Below, one piece after another: positions 47,457 through 59,490 of a DNA stretch of 64,000 nucleotides (its first letter is position 1; each line of letters starts with the position of its first letter). The stretch covers positions 4,089,416-4,153,415 of the forward strand of contig JAQFVV010000111.1 in NCBI GenBank assembly GCA_028023455.1, read 5' to 3'. Source of the DNA: Epiperipatus broadwayi (taxonomy: Eukaryota > Onychophora > Udeonychophora > Euonychophora > Peripatidae). The position numbers and the translations under genes were made by a program. The notes under the pieces were generated by a model, which worked only from the letters and a program-made list of their open reading frames with translations, ran no database searches and was not told the DNA's origin.

Positions 47457-48564
47457 ATGGAAGGAGAGAAATTAGATGAAGGATTGACTGATGATAGTGC
47501 TGTGCTTTCAACCACCTCCAGTGAACAAGAGATCACTTTTAAAAATCAGATAAATAGAAAAGAATGCAACCATAAAAGCAGGAAGACAGCTAAAGATCAT
47601 CACGACGATCGAGAGACCTTGCATACGATTCTCAGAGAAATGAGAGAAAACAGGAAGTTGATTCTGCTGATGATGGAAACGAGTCTAAGGCTTGAGGAAA
47701 AACGAGGCATCCAAACCACCTCAAACCCAGAGATTGTAAAGCATCATACAGCAATAGACACAAGGCTCCAAGAAAAGATGAAGATGATCAGACCACACCA
47801 AAAGAAGTTGTGGATAGTAAAGAATATGACAGTAGAGAATATGAGTCAAACCAAGAAACAGTTGCAGAAGCTGATTTAAATACAGACAGGCAAAAAGATA
47901 TTCAGACCACTAGTAAAATAATACCAAAAATAGAAATGGAACAGACGATAAACCCTGAAATGAGTCTAAGAAATTTGCAAAGACCATCCCTTATATCTTC
48001 TGTAGAAATTCAAATTTTTAGGGGTAACCCAGGAGAAGAGCCTATAGATCATCTAGACAGCATTAAAGAATTTTTCTGTCTACACTCTGTAGCAGAAAAG
48101 GAAAACATTATCTTACCCCGCCACTACTTAAAAGAAGCTGCCAAGGCATGGTGGAAGCTATTAAAAGACCCAACTACCATGATCCAAGGGTATGAAAATG
48201 CCATTTTAAAAAATATTGGAGTAACAAAAGGCAGGAGGGTATTTTGCATAGACTGAACACTCAGAAGTATCAAGAAAACTGCAGACAGGGATATGCAGCC
48301 TACTTCATCCAGCAAGTGACCATATTCAAATCTTGCACAGCCTTCAAATATGAGGACCAGCACATCATCCGGATGATCAGACATCATTTACCTCCATGGA
48401 TCCAAAAAATCATGCTTGGGATGTGCCCTATGTCACTAGAAAAGACCATAGACTTTTTGACTGCAATAGACTATGAGAACTTGACACCAACTAGAAAAGA
48501 CCAAGAGTACAACCATTATCAAAAGTTAAAACCATACGTACCACCTGATCCAGGGAAACAATAA
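47457..48564 (+). pseudogene. Family C Gag, second copy (broken)
   Basis: All three frame segments translate identically to 41758-42865, including both frame shifts. The N-terminal charged region, the FRGNPGEEP / HLDSIKEFF capsid-type core and the C-terminal IIRMIRHHLPPW block are unchanged. An open-frame protein could not be made from either copy. Identity this high over decayed coding sequence means a very recent duplication or conversion, or an assembly artefact. Confidence 0.8.
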
Positions 48565-48846
48565 TACAAACATTAAATGAAGAGACAGATGTGTACAGAT
48601 GACCAACTGACAGGACCATGAGGAAAATGAAACTCGATTATCAGACCTATATATTATAAGCTAGATAATAATATAAAAAAAATGATTGCAATGAGATATG
48701 TATAATTTTGTAAATTGTACAGATGATATTATTCACACGCATGCTGTTCTTCCACAGTCTACCAACCAGTCGAGTACACTTATGTGAATGTATCATGCAT
48801 AAGTAAAGACATTTTTTTCATTGTTTTATTTTGAAGTGAAAAGAAA

Positions 48847-51535
48847 TGAAGCAGTTGGATCTGAGTTCGATCCTAGCTTCATGGCATCTAGCCATAAGCC
48901 CACTTCAAACCCCTAGTACTAACCTTAAATTTCCAATGCAATGGGGCTTTATAGGTTCAATCCACACTAATTTCCATAAAGGAAACTTATTTTATAAATG
49001 CATATTAAAATTAATTCTTTCAGATTTAAATTGATCAATTCTATTAATAAATTCATGATAAAATTATTCATGAATTTATATATATTACAACTGTGTGGAT
49101 TGTGCGTATAAAATATTTAAATATATATAATTCTTTGAAAGTTTCATTGCATCGGCAATATTTGTTTTTACTTTTAAATAATTTGTTAAAAAGTTTTAAT
49201 GATCAAAAGCTACATTCTTTCGATAAGCTTTCAGATTTTCCCTTTCCAAAAACAACAGTTAAAGTTTTATTAATTAGAAAAAAAGATAAGGATTTCCTAA
49301 TTAAAATCATTTTCTGATTTTAAGAATTCATTTTCTAATTAGAAAATGAATTCAAGTTAATGAGTTTAAAAGCCTTATTGAAGGAATGTATCTAAAAACA
49401 ACTATAATGAAAACAGTGCTAGCCTGAAGGCATAAGAGGACAGTATATATAGCTCTGAAAAGTTTGGAGAAGGGAGAAGCCATCTTTGTTGTAGAGAAGT
49501 GCAGTAAACTCTGTGTGTTTTAAATAATGTTTTGATTATGGTGAAAAGCTAGAAGATCAGAAATCTGGCTACGGTTCCTGAAGCCCTTTGAGAATCTTCA
49601 ATGAAGCTGCTAAATTCTTTCCAGACAAATTAAGCTGCCAAAATCAAATAAAATGCTGTTCAAGTAATCAATCAAATGGTGCCTACATTTTACCAACTCG
49701 GACATGTAACCTAAGAAGCCCAGCCCAGAAGAAATGGGTAATATATTTCTATAATAAACCTTAAACTTTCTGGCCAGTTCCAAACTTTAGTTTACACCCT
49801 CTTTAAGAGCTCTTATCATTTATAATGTAATAATACTTTGTGTAAAACCTTTTATTTATGCTATTTTAACTTTCATAGTAATTCTCTCAACCTCTAGTCT
49901 TTAACTTTTTTTATTTTATTATGTATATTTATGAATGTTGTTATTTTTAAATATATGCCAATAATCATTTGACTCGATGATCTCCTTTGTTTTTTTTGCC
50001 TTACACAAGTAATATAAACTTAATTCTGATAGTTAATTCTTGCCCATTAGAACTAGATTAATACCGTTCTATCAATCATCAAGTCAAAAGAAATTATTAA
50101 TGTTTGTTATTTTTATAATTGGCTAATAATAAATTATTAGCTCCGCTGCTAATCTATGCCTCAGCTATTCTCTCATATTCACCAATGTTTATTTATTCAT
50201 ATATAATCTTAAAATATTTTTGCAAAAGGGCTGATGAAGGAATCAAATAAATATATTCTAATTCAACTTTGTTATTTCCTATTAAGATTCAGGAAGAGCA
50301 ACAATGATTGGGGCATAATTAATATGATTTACAAATACTTTAAAATAATGCTAGTTAAAAGCTAGTTTGACTTTAATTCATTTGATCAAGTCATCACGTA
50401 GAGCGTTCTATAATTGAGTTTTATTTTCTAAACAGAGACTATCAAGTCATCATCTTCAATGTTGCTGGTGTAGAGCTATCGTTCATTTCGCATGCTTGTC
50501 GATGATAATATTTCTGTTATTTTAAATTATCGAGGAAGAAAGCACTTCCTCTTCTGTTCATGTTATCTTTGGAACACCAATTGTAGTTATGACTCAGCCT
50601 GGCTTTCCATATTCCACATCTACCTAAAGGGCATAAGACTTGTCAGATGCAAGCCACCATGGGACTTCGATTATCGACCAGCAATTGTCTTTCAATTTTA
50701 TTTTATAGCTCATAATTTGTCAGCACTGTTGCCTTTCTGTTCCGGTAAAACCCGCTCTGATGCTCATAATTTGTGATGAAGTGATTTCAATTAAAGTCGA
50801 ACAAATTCTCAATTATCTCAAATTAAATAAGTTTTCCAATAAAGATTAAAGTTATGCCCTAAAATACATATCTTGCTCTTCATGAATGGATTTGCGAATG
50901 TGAAAATAAATATCACATTCTTTCATATAAAATTAGAGTAATGGATTTGCGAATGTGAAAATAAATATCACATTCTTTCGTATAAAATTAGAGTAATAAT
51001 TGCCTTTACTAATGAATACCTTTATCTGCCTTTTATTTCTTGTTGGGGGCATAGACATAGAATTCCAAAATATTGTGTAATACTCATTGGCATATAATAA
51101 GAACCGCCACTCTGATTATAATTATAAACTTTGTTTAATGACTAGAATTAATTAAAATACTCATTATTTAAAATTCAAACCAAACAAACTATTATTATTA
51201 TTAAATATTTTATAAACACTCTTGGTTTCTTAGCTTCTTAATTCTCTTATTCAATAATTATTTAATGTTAAGCCTCACTATCTGTGTTGGCAACTCGAAC
51301 ATATACATATGATTCGATTTAAAAAGTATCTTAAGTTAATTAATTATCCGATATTAGTGTCAGTTCAGGGGTCTCTAATCCTCATCAACCATTGAGCTAG
51401 TTTCTTGGCACATAGCACTGTGCCGTCAATTTAGTTTTCTACTAATCTGAGCTGGTGAGTTGGGTTTGAATTTAGTTTGGTTCAGCTGAGTTTGGATCCA
51501 ACATGTGTTTAGGTAGTGGACATTTTTCATCCGGT

Positions 51536-51538
<3 letters not shown>
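48847..51538 (+). repeat. Family C right LTR
   Basis: 2692 bp, TGAAGCAGTTGG start and CCGGTACA end, followed by (TA)n. It carries its own small deletions relative to the middle LTR (near 49910-49935 and near 50578). Its last ~450 bp differ from the other two LTRs at many sites. Confidence 0.9.

Positions 51539-51598
<60 letters not shown>
51539..51598. repeat. (TA)n microsatellite, right flank of family C
   Basis: About 60 bp of pure AT repeat directly after the right LTR, matching the (TA)n to the left of 37546. The insertion therefore split a microsatellite. Confidence 0.95.
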
Positions 51599-51603
<5 letters not shown>

Positions 51604-53389
51604 TTGAGAACATTCTGTTAAAAACAATAATAAATTTGAGTTGAATCTATTTAATTTTTTTAATACTAGATTTTTATGAATTTGTAAAGGAAGGTGTAGC
51701 ATTAATTACATATAGAAAGATTACAAGGCACAGGGTTGATTTATTATTATTAAAACTATTTAATTAATAAAAAGACAATAATTGTTTTGTATTATCTATT
51801 GCGAAGATAGTTGGCTCTATAATAAAAGATGTTAATTGAGGCTTAATAACTGTAAAGAATGCATGTAAGCAAAAGATATTTGGAATTTAGAAAAAAATTG
51901 GGTAATTAATAGAATGTTAAAAATTAAATTTTAGATAAGCTTATCAAAATTATTAGCAGTAGAAATATTTTAAAAACTAAGACCGGATGCCTTTTTTTGT
52001 AAAATCACCTAAATACCTATATAAAGGAGTAATCAGGGTCTCTATCAAAACAATTTTGCAACTGGTCTCTATTAGAAAAATTCTTTCAGATCATCAATAG
52101 TATTTTCATTCACAAAGTTATTTTAAAAAGATGATCAATCATTCAGCCAGTAGAAAACACACTTAATGACAAGTAGTGAGTAGAAAACTTGTGATCACTT
52201 TCTCATAACATTCTCAGGGTAAAGCAAGTTTGAAATCCTGATGTAGTCTGTACAACTACTACTCATCCAAAGTATGCTGATCTATATTACTTGTACTATG
52301 ATGCTCCTGCAATTATGTGTGCATTCATCATGCTGAGCAGCCAGTCCTTCATTCAAAAAATATAAAAAAAGTTACCCAATAAATTATGCCACCACGCATT
52401 CTTTTATTAATCTAAGTAAAAAATCTGCCTCCAGAATAACAAATAAAATATTAATATACAAAAAAGGCCATCAAGGATCAAATGAATGTGAATTGCCTAA
52501 TGATAGCTGAGCATCATCATATTAATATACAGCTGTTAATACCTTGTCATGTTACGAATCTTTCACAAAGATAATTGTAGAAATATTGAACTCATACCAT
52601 GAGATCTCTGCAATCTCATAATTCTGGTTAAAATACTTAATAATTCATACACATTTGGTGTTTTCCTTTTACATTTATTATTTAGTTTTTTGTGTTATAT
52701 TTTATTTTAATATTTTATAACCTTATTATACATACACATTAAAGTAATCTGTATTTGTTCAAAAATCATTGAAGTGTAAATTACTACATGCAATAAATCA
52801 TACATATGTGATAGATTTGGGTATAGAGTAATAAGAAGATGATAAGCTATTATGAAAACATTTTTTTATTATTCCTCAAAACATTTTTTACCCTGAAAAA
52901 AAAAATCAAAAGTGCAGAGATGCTTCAATTTTCCTTCCTCACCTGGCTCAAAGATTTTGTTTTCTATAATATAATCATTCATTTCAATGAAAAGTTTACC
53001 TGAATGAAATTATCAAAGTCAGAAAACTAGATTTTAAACAAATATAAAATAAAATTTCACTACTTTTAAAAATAATATTAAAAATAAAAATGATTTTCAA
53101 AGGTATAAATATATATGATTATTTAATGTGTTAGCCAAAATAAGGTCAATTTTAAGTAAATGTTTAATTATAGTTATTTATCTAAATCTCAGACTTCTCA
53201 AACTATCATATAGATATTGTATTTCTTAGTGTTTTCCTGAAAGTTTGTGATGATGTTGTCTAAGTTGTATTTATATATTGGACTATTTCCATAATCTAAT
53301 ATAAGTATTGAATTCTTTAAAAAATTAACTTTATTTAAATATTCCAATTACATTCAACTATTAGTAATCACACACATGTTAGTATAGGC
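51599..53389. other. AT-rich intergenic DNA, nothing recognised
   Basis: About 1.8 kb with no supported frame, repeat or RNA gene. Confidence 0.5.
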
Positions 53390-53390
53390 A

Positions 53391-53540
53391 CAATGTTTCA
53401 AGAGATTATTCTCCTCTCTTCTTCAGGTGATGCTGGCCTGAAAAGTGACAGTACTAAAATAAATATCAAACCTGGACCCTTAGATTCTTGTCTATTGAAT
53501 TTTAAGGTAACATTCTAACCAATTGAGCCATTCTGCCAAA
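53391..53540 (-). repeat. tRNA-derived SINE-like unit with a structured CTGAAGA..GAAAC motif
   Basis: On the minus strand, 53530-53515 reads TGGCTCAATTGGTTAG, a close match to a tRNA D-arm/A box. About 45 nt later GGTTTGATATT stands in B-box position. Downstream, 53432-53391 contains CCTGAAGA, a GA-rich/CTCTT hairpin and GAAACATTG. This could be a SINE body or part of the Penelope 3' region that ends just upstream. The anticodon arm is not conserved enough for a working tRNA. Confidence 0.55.
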
Positions 53541-53619
53541 GATAGCAGCTAGTAGAAATGTTATATACTTATCTATGGAGTTCTTCCTGAATTCTCCACT
53601 TTTTTCTAAGAGCGGTGTT

Positions 53620-54990
53620 TTTCATACATTAAATATAATCACACTAGGTTGACTTATGGGATTGTTTGCTATTGCCATGTAAGCATCTTTAAATTTTTTT
53701 CTTTGTACCTTTTCTTTCCTATCCAAAATTTTTGTATTTTCTCAATTAAACATATGCTCATTGGTTCATACATGATCTGCTATCTTAGACACATCTGTTT
53801 TCTTTCGTCTAATCATCAGTTCGAGTTCTTGAAAGTGCTTCTAAATGAAATTACTGGTCTCACAATATAAATTCTTCCACACTCACATGGTATTTCATAA
53901 ATGCACTTCTTTCTTTTCAGCATTTCAAACTTATGCTTTGTAAATGTTAAAATTCCTCATATTGTGGTATGTCTCTGAAAGCTGTTCCGATGTTATACTG
54001 ATTGCAAATTTTCCTTAATTTGTCTGCTATTTTTGGTATGTTTGAGTACATTACAGTGCCATTAATTGTTTTTAATGGTTCTTTTTGTTGACTATTTAAG
54101 GTTTTCTTAATAACAGTTGATGGATAATCATTATTCATAAGAGTTTGTTGTATATAGATCTTTTCTTTCTTCAAATTACTGGTTTCTGAACTTCTTTTGC
54201 TCTGATCCATAGTAATAGTAAAACTCAATGATTTATATTTTTGGTGTAATTGAATGTATAGATTAAGTATTTTTTGTATGTTTGGGTGTTTGGTAAACTC
54301 TAGTTTTGATTTTGCCATGAGAGTGTCTTGTCACAAAATCATCTAAGAATGTAAAGTTTTGTTCTTGTTCTGATTTTATTGTGAATTTAATTAAAGGGGA
54401 TATGTTGTTGATATGCTTCCAGAAAGTTTGTAGTAGTATTTCACCATGTAGCCATACAAAAAATGCATCATTCACATAGAAAAGCAAAATTTTAGGTGGA
54501 TATGAAATACTGTTTATGGATGTGGTTTCAATTTTTCTATATAAATATTGCTAATCAAGGGTGATAATAGTGAAATAACCATTATTTAAATTTGTTGAAA
54601 GAATTCTGTTATATTAAAAATAAGTTGTTTTTATGCAGGATATTAATAGTTCCCTTATACTACCAATAAGAAGAGTTGGTGACCTTTTAATATTTTTTTT
54701 ACAATAGACAATGCTTCATCACATCATACATTTGTAAATAAATTTTCCACATCAAAGCTTACCACTAAGTCAGTTCCTTCAATTTTCATGTTGTTCATTA
54801 ATTTTGAAAAGTGTGTAGAATACCTGACAAAAGACAGAGATTTGTATTCCAAAGGACTTCAAACTTTGAAAAGAAATCTTGACAACTTTGGCAAGGTGAA
54901 CTTCTAGAACTAACAATAGGTCTTAATAGAACATGATTTTTATGCATGTTAGATAGACCATAAATATGAGAAATTTTGCTGAAATATGAT
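53620..54990 (-). pseudogene. Penelope-like element, RT and GIY-YIG fragment, minus copy
   Basis: Reading leftwards from 54990, the decayed frame holds KISHIYGLSNMHKN, LLRPIVSSR, VSFDVENLFTN (RT motif with the first catalytic Asp), LSPLISNIYIEKL, a YVNDAF-type motif (54480; YVDD in active elements), KFTIKSEQEQNFTFLDDFV, then VYQTPKHTKN. After about 53946 comes CIYEIPCECGRIYI, the start of a GIY-YIG endonuclease, and finally a conserved-looking KFKDAYMAIANNP tail near 53690. These are the hallmarks of Penelope-like retroelements. Many stops. Its 5' end is truncated at the start of the RT core. Confidence 0.85.
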
Positions 54991-55015
54991 TTTATTTTGC
55001 CTTTTTTTAAATTCC

Positions 55016-56290
55016 ATCATATTTTAGTAAAATTCCTCATCTTTATAATTCATCTAAAATTCGTAAGGATCTTGTTATGCTAAGACCTATTGTTCATTCT
55101 AGAATTCACTTTGCCAAAATTTGTCAAGATTTCTTCTCAAAGTTCTAAGTCTTTTTACATACAAGACCCAGTTCTTTGTTAGGGATTTTTGACACTTTGT
55201 AGAATTAATCAAGAAAATAAAAATTGAAAGAACAGACCTACTGGTAAGCTTTGATGTGGAAAGTTTATTCACAAATATATCATGTGAAGAAGCATTTTTT
55301 ATTGAAAGCAAAAGATTAAATGGTGGTGATAGCTTACAAATTAATAGTATAATGGAACTATTATCATTCTACATAAAAAACCTACATTCAATATAATACA
55401 GATTTTCCCAACAAAATCAAGGAATGGTTATGAACTCACCATTGTTACCCCTGATTAGAAATATTTACATGGAAGAACTTGAATCCACAGCCATAAAAAC
55501 TATCCCACCTAAAGTTTGACTTTTCTAGGTAAATGATACATTTGTTGTATGGCCAAATGGTGAAGCATTACTACAAACTTTCTTGAAACACTTCAACAAC
55601 ATATCCTTTTCAATTAAATTCTCAATGGAATCAGAACAAGAACAAATTTGTCATTCTTAGATATTCTTGTGACAAAACTCCCTAATGGCAAAATCAAAAC
55701 TACTGTTTAGTGAAAACCCACACATACATAAAATACTTAGCTTGTACATCCAATCACATCAAAAACACAAAACATGGATTTATATTATGACTATGGGTTA
55801 GATGAAAAAATGTTTGTTTACAAATCAGTGATTACAAAAAAAGAAAAGATCTATATAAGACAAATTTTTATGAAAAATGATTTTCCATCAGCTGTTACTA
55901 AGAAAATCTTAAATAGACAACAAAAAGAATCATCAAAAGAAAACAATTATTGATACTGTAGTGTACTCATACATACCAAAAGTAGCAGAAAATTTAATGA
56001 AAATCTGCAATTAGTATAACACCAAAACAGCTTACCAGAATCATACTATACTATGAGGAATTTTAACATCTACAGAGCCTAAACTTGAAATGCTGAAAAG
56101 AAAAACCCGCATCTTGGAAATACCATGTGAAGTTGGAAGAATTCATATTAGTAAAACCAGTTATCCCACTGAAAAGTACTTGCAAGAACACAAACTAATG
56201 ATTAGAAGGGAGAAAACAGCTGTGTCTAATACAGCAGTCAATAATATACATAAGAATAATTCAAATAGTGATATCCACAGCATATGAGAT
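55016..56290 (+). pseudogene. Penelope-like element, RT and GIY-YIG fragment, plus copy
   Basis: Head to head with the minus copy, separated by about 25 bp and truncated at the same point of the protein (YFSKIPHLY against YFSKISHIY). It then gives LRPIVHSRIHFAKIC, LVSFDVESLFTNISCEEA, MNSPLLPLIRNIYMEEL, VNDTFVVWPNGEALLQTFL and IKFSMESEQEQ, and in 56090-56287 ILEIPCEVGRIHISKTSY followed by LQEHKLMIRREKT, the GIY-YIG start with its usual EHK block. Frame shifts and stops throughout. It stops matching near 56250, before the tail seen in the minus copy. Both copies are inactive. Confidence 0.85.
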
Positions 56291-59200
56291 TAGAGCAATA
56301 TGTTTTATCTACATTTTGAATTATTGATTAATCTATTTACATTCATAGACATCCTAAAGCCTATCTTAAACTTATTTAACAATATGATTTTAGTTTATTT
56401 CCAGTAGTCAGTTTATGTAATAACAGAATCAATGTTTATATTACTTCCAGTTTTTCACTTTTCATAGATAATATTTGTTTTAAAGTTTTTTACACGTTTA
56501 TACATAGCAATTTTGTCAAAACCAGTGTTTACCATATCAGAAATATAAATTTCCAAATTCTCAATTAGAATAGACTTAAATCTACACAAATAATTGTTTT
56601 ATGCAAATGAGCTCTCAAATTCATACATATATTGATGCAATTTTGACATTTTTGACTTCACATTAACATATCCTATCCCTAATAATAAACAGCTTAATTT
56701 TATAATACAGAGAATTAAGGCTCAAACATTATTATTAAATCTAAATAACAAACAATTTTCCTCACCTTTTGTAGCTTCTTAAGCCAATTTAATACTAATC
56801 TTTTATTTAACTCGTTCAAAATATTATCAGTAATGGTTTATAAGTATCATCTATATAATATGCATTTACACAGTTTTTAAATTGATTTAATGACAAAACA
56901 GACAAAAATGTTATGTATAAGGAACCGGATGCTATATCTGATTCAAAGGTTCCTTCACAAAATGAATACAGTTTTAAAAGTTTGTAGGATATAGTGCACA
57001 TACACGGCTATATTGTAAAATTCTGTAATTTTAAATAAATCATCTTTAATAGATTTTATTTGTTATTTTAAAATACATTTTTTCTAATGCTTATTTTCTT
57101 TTTGTCAAATTGTAAAAACCTTCCAAGTTAAAAGTTTTAATATTTTTTTTTTGAAAAAGCTTTTAATTTTGGAAAATTAATTGCATTCCTGTTTTTTTTA
57201 TTTTAATTACAATCCATTTTTAGTTTAATTTTAAAAGCAGAGATTTAATTTTGTGTTGTTTTTCTATAAGTTAATCCCTTGTTACAATTCTTAATTAAGG
57301 TTGAGTGGAAAATAAAGATTTGCCCTGGACTAAGGCTTATAATTGAAAAACATGAAAGTTTATGAAGGAGATAGTGAGAGGATATAAATAACCCCAAAAA
57401 TTTCAGATAAGATTATTCTTGGCTTAACTAAGCTAATTTTGCTTCACTGTGATTCATTCAGCCTCTTATAATTTTACTATTTGCTTTATATTATCCTGCT
57501 GAGATTCATACTTTGTTGGCAGTTTGGATATTTTTTTTAAAACTTGCTGTACTCATTTTTCAGAAGGCTAGTAATAAAATTTCATAATTCTGCTATCTGT
57601 ATTTAATTGGATTCCATATTATTGCCTACATCTGCTTTCACAAGATATCTAAATTCATTGCTATGTCTTTTCAAACCTTGCATTGCTAACTTACTTAAGG
57701 ATGAACTCCTGACTCCAACCTGTTTATTCCATCATGCCATGAAAGTCTGAAGTAAAAATGATCCCAAAATATGCCTGTACACATGCCATCATGAAAAAAT
57801 GGAGACACCTGAACATTTGAATTCAAAATAAATGTGTGCACTCTTTGAAAAACTATGTGAACTCTGCTTTACTATAAGATAAAATTATTTCCATTCTTTC
57901 CAGAATAAATAAATCTGTATTTAAATCTCCACTCAATCTAAAATAAGTCTGATGTATAAAGTTTTACTAGTAATTTAATCTCATAATTTTTATATGTGTT
58001 TGCTTTTCTTTGTATTTCTAATGTGTTTTGGAATCTTAGTTTTAAGATTACAAGTTTGTTTTTAATTTTGTTTTTTGGACAGTGTTTTGTGAGATTATAT
58101 TTTATATTCTTAATATGTCTTTCTTTATTTTATTAACTAGTGCTAAATGCTTTAGCAATTTTTGGTAATTGTAGTTTGCTCACCTGTCCCTATTTTAGTG
58201 TTCAATAATTAATTTTAAATACATTTAGTTTGCATTTCTTGCAAACTGAAAATCTTTTGGGTAGTGGTTTATCCTGTTTGTTATTCTAGTTTGTCTGTAG
58301 TTGAAGATTTTGTGTTGTTTTAGATTACGTAAGATCGTAATTATTCTTTAAGTTTTCTTGTCTTATATGTGAAATCAACCATGAATGTTCTTAAATGTGA
58401 TACATCATGAGCTGTCTTGTGGACAATATGATGTCTTTAGTCCAAAGTACTAGGAATGCTCACACACATTGGTTTGTTGATTTCCTACAAGACCATATTT
58501 TTTTTATATCTCTGAATCAGGAAACTAAAATTGTTTTTCTTTTATAAATCACCAGCAGGAAGTTACTATTAAATCCTTTTTGAATTGTAGGTGAGAGAAT
58601 GATTCTTTCTGCTAAAGTATTTAATGTTTTAATATTTTCAGCTTGTATACACTCTGAGATGAATTAGCTTATAAAAATCTAGGTCAAATCTTAATATTTT
58701 GTTTGCAAGATTTATTTGTTCTTTTATTTTTTTGCTTTAACTTCATTTGTCAGAGCGTGTACTGAGAATTTAGTTTGTAAAGTTATTTGTAATTCTAATT
58801 ATTTCACTTTCTTGATAAATGCTTGGGCAGACATAACTAGTTTTCTAATTTCTTATCTGCCTCCTATTGAGACTTTTAATTATTATACTCAGCTTAATTT
58901 TGGCCAGTCGTTTGGTTGGTGATTCACCTATATTATATGCCTGTTTCCCTTAAATCAGAGATTTAATGTTTTATCAATTTTAAATCATTTATGCCAGAGT
59001 ATTTTCTAATTTTACTATTTCGTTAAATTAGAGATTTAAGTTTTCTTCCATTTTATAATTCATACTCCATGTATTCATTTACCATTTATGTGTTCTTGCA
59101 TTGTAATCAACTTTAATGATTTTAAAAGTGATTGGCCATGCAGCAAGTTCTGCAGACATTATGACATCATTAGTCTAAGCTAGTGATCACTTTCCCATGC

Positions 59201-59417
59201 TGGTTTCATTGATTCATGCAAGAAACTTTCTTTTGCTTTTCATTTTGAACTTTTGAATAAGGAACTCAGAGTTGCTTAGGTGAATTGTCAGCTGAAAGAA
59301 AATCAGTCCTCCTTTTCTAATTCACTATTAGAAAATTAGTATGTCTGCCAGAGCATTGACTTCTTGCTAGTACACACCTGATATAACCGTATTTTTTCCC
59401 TCATGTGTCATAGCATC
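56291..59417. other. AT-rich intergenic DNA, no gene recognised
   Basis: About 3.1 kb. Frames such as 58716-58922 are hydrophobic chance translations. No paired repeat, RNA gene or element end could be made out. Confidence 0.45.
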
Positions 59418-59490
59418 AGCCGGGAAGTGAACCCACTAATCCAGGACAACTGCTTGTAAATCAGCTGTTGCTGACTTCTCGACCACCAAT
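59418..59490 (-). repeat. Possible tRNA-derived SINE head
   Basis: On the minus strand, TGGTGGTCGAGAAG (59488-59475) resembles an A box, and GGGTTCACTTCCC (59434-59422) is a good B box about 40 nt later. A longer body could extend leftwards to about 59200, but I see no second copy in this window. Confidence 0.4.

Larger units (their letters stand above)
37546..51538 (+). mobile_element. Family C LTR retrotransposon array: LTR-internal-LTR-internal-LTR, 14.0 kb
   Basis: Three ~2.65 kb LTRs (37546-40178, 43146-45875, 48847-51538) alternate with two near-identical ~2.97 kb internal regions, at a period of about 5.7 kb. The array is flanked by (TA)n on both sides. Each internal region holds a leader and a broken gag but no protease, RT or integrase: only about 280 bp separate gag from the next LTR. 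LTR start, primer-site region and Gag are related to family B, so C is probably a non-autonomous relative that used B-type enzymes (inference). The middle LTR is a recombinant of the outer two, showing that the array grew by unequal crossover rather than by two insertions. Confidence 0.92.

Noticed and set aside
51472-51702. Minus-strand frame with a Tyr-Ile repeat
   Set aside because: It is a translation of the (TA)n microsatellite.
53649-53870. Plus-strand frame of 73 codons
   Set aside because: Antisense to the GIY-YIG end of the minus-strand Penelope copy.
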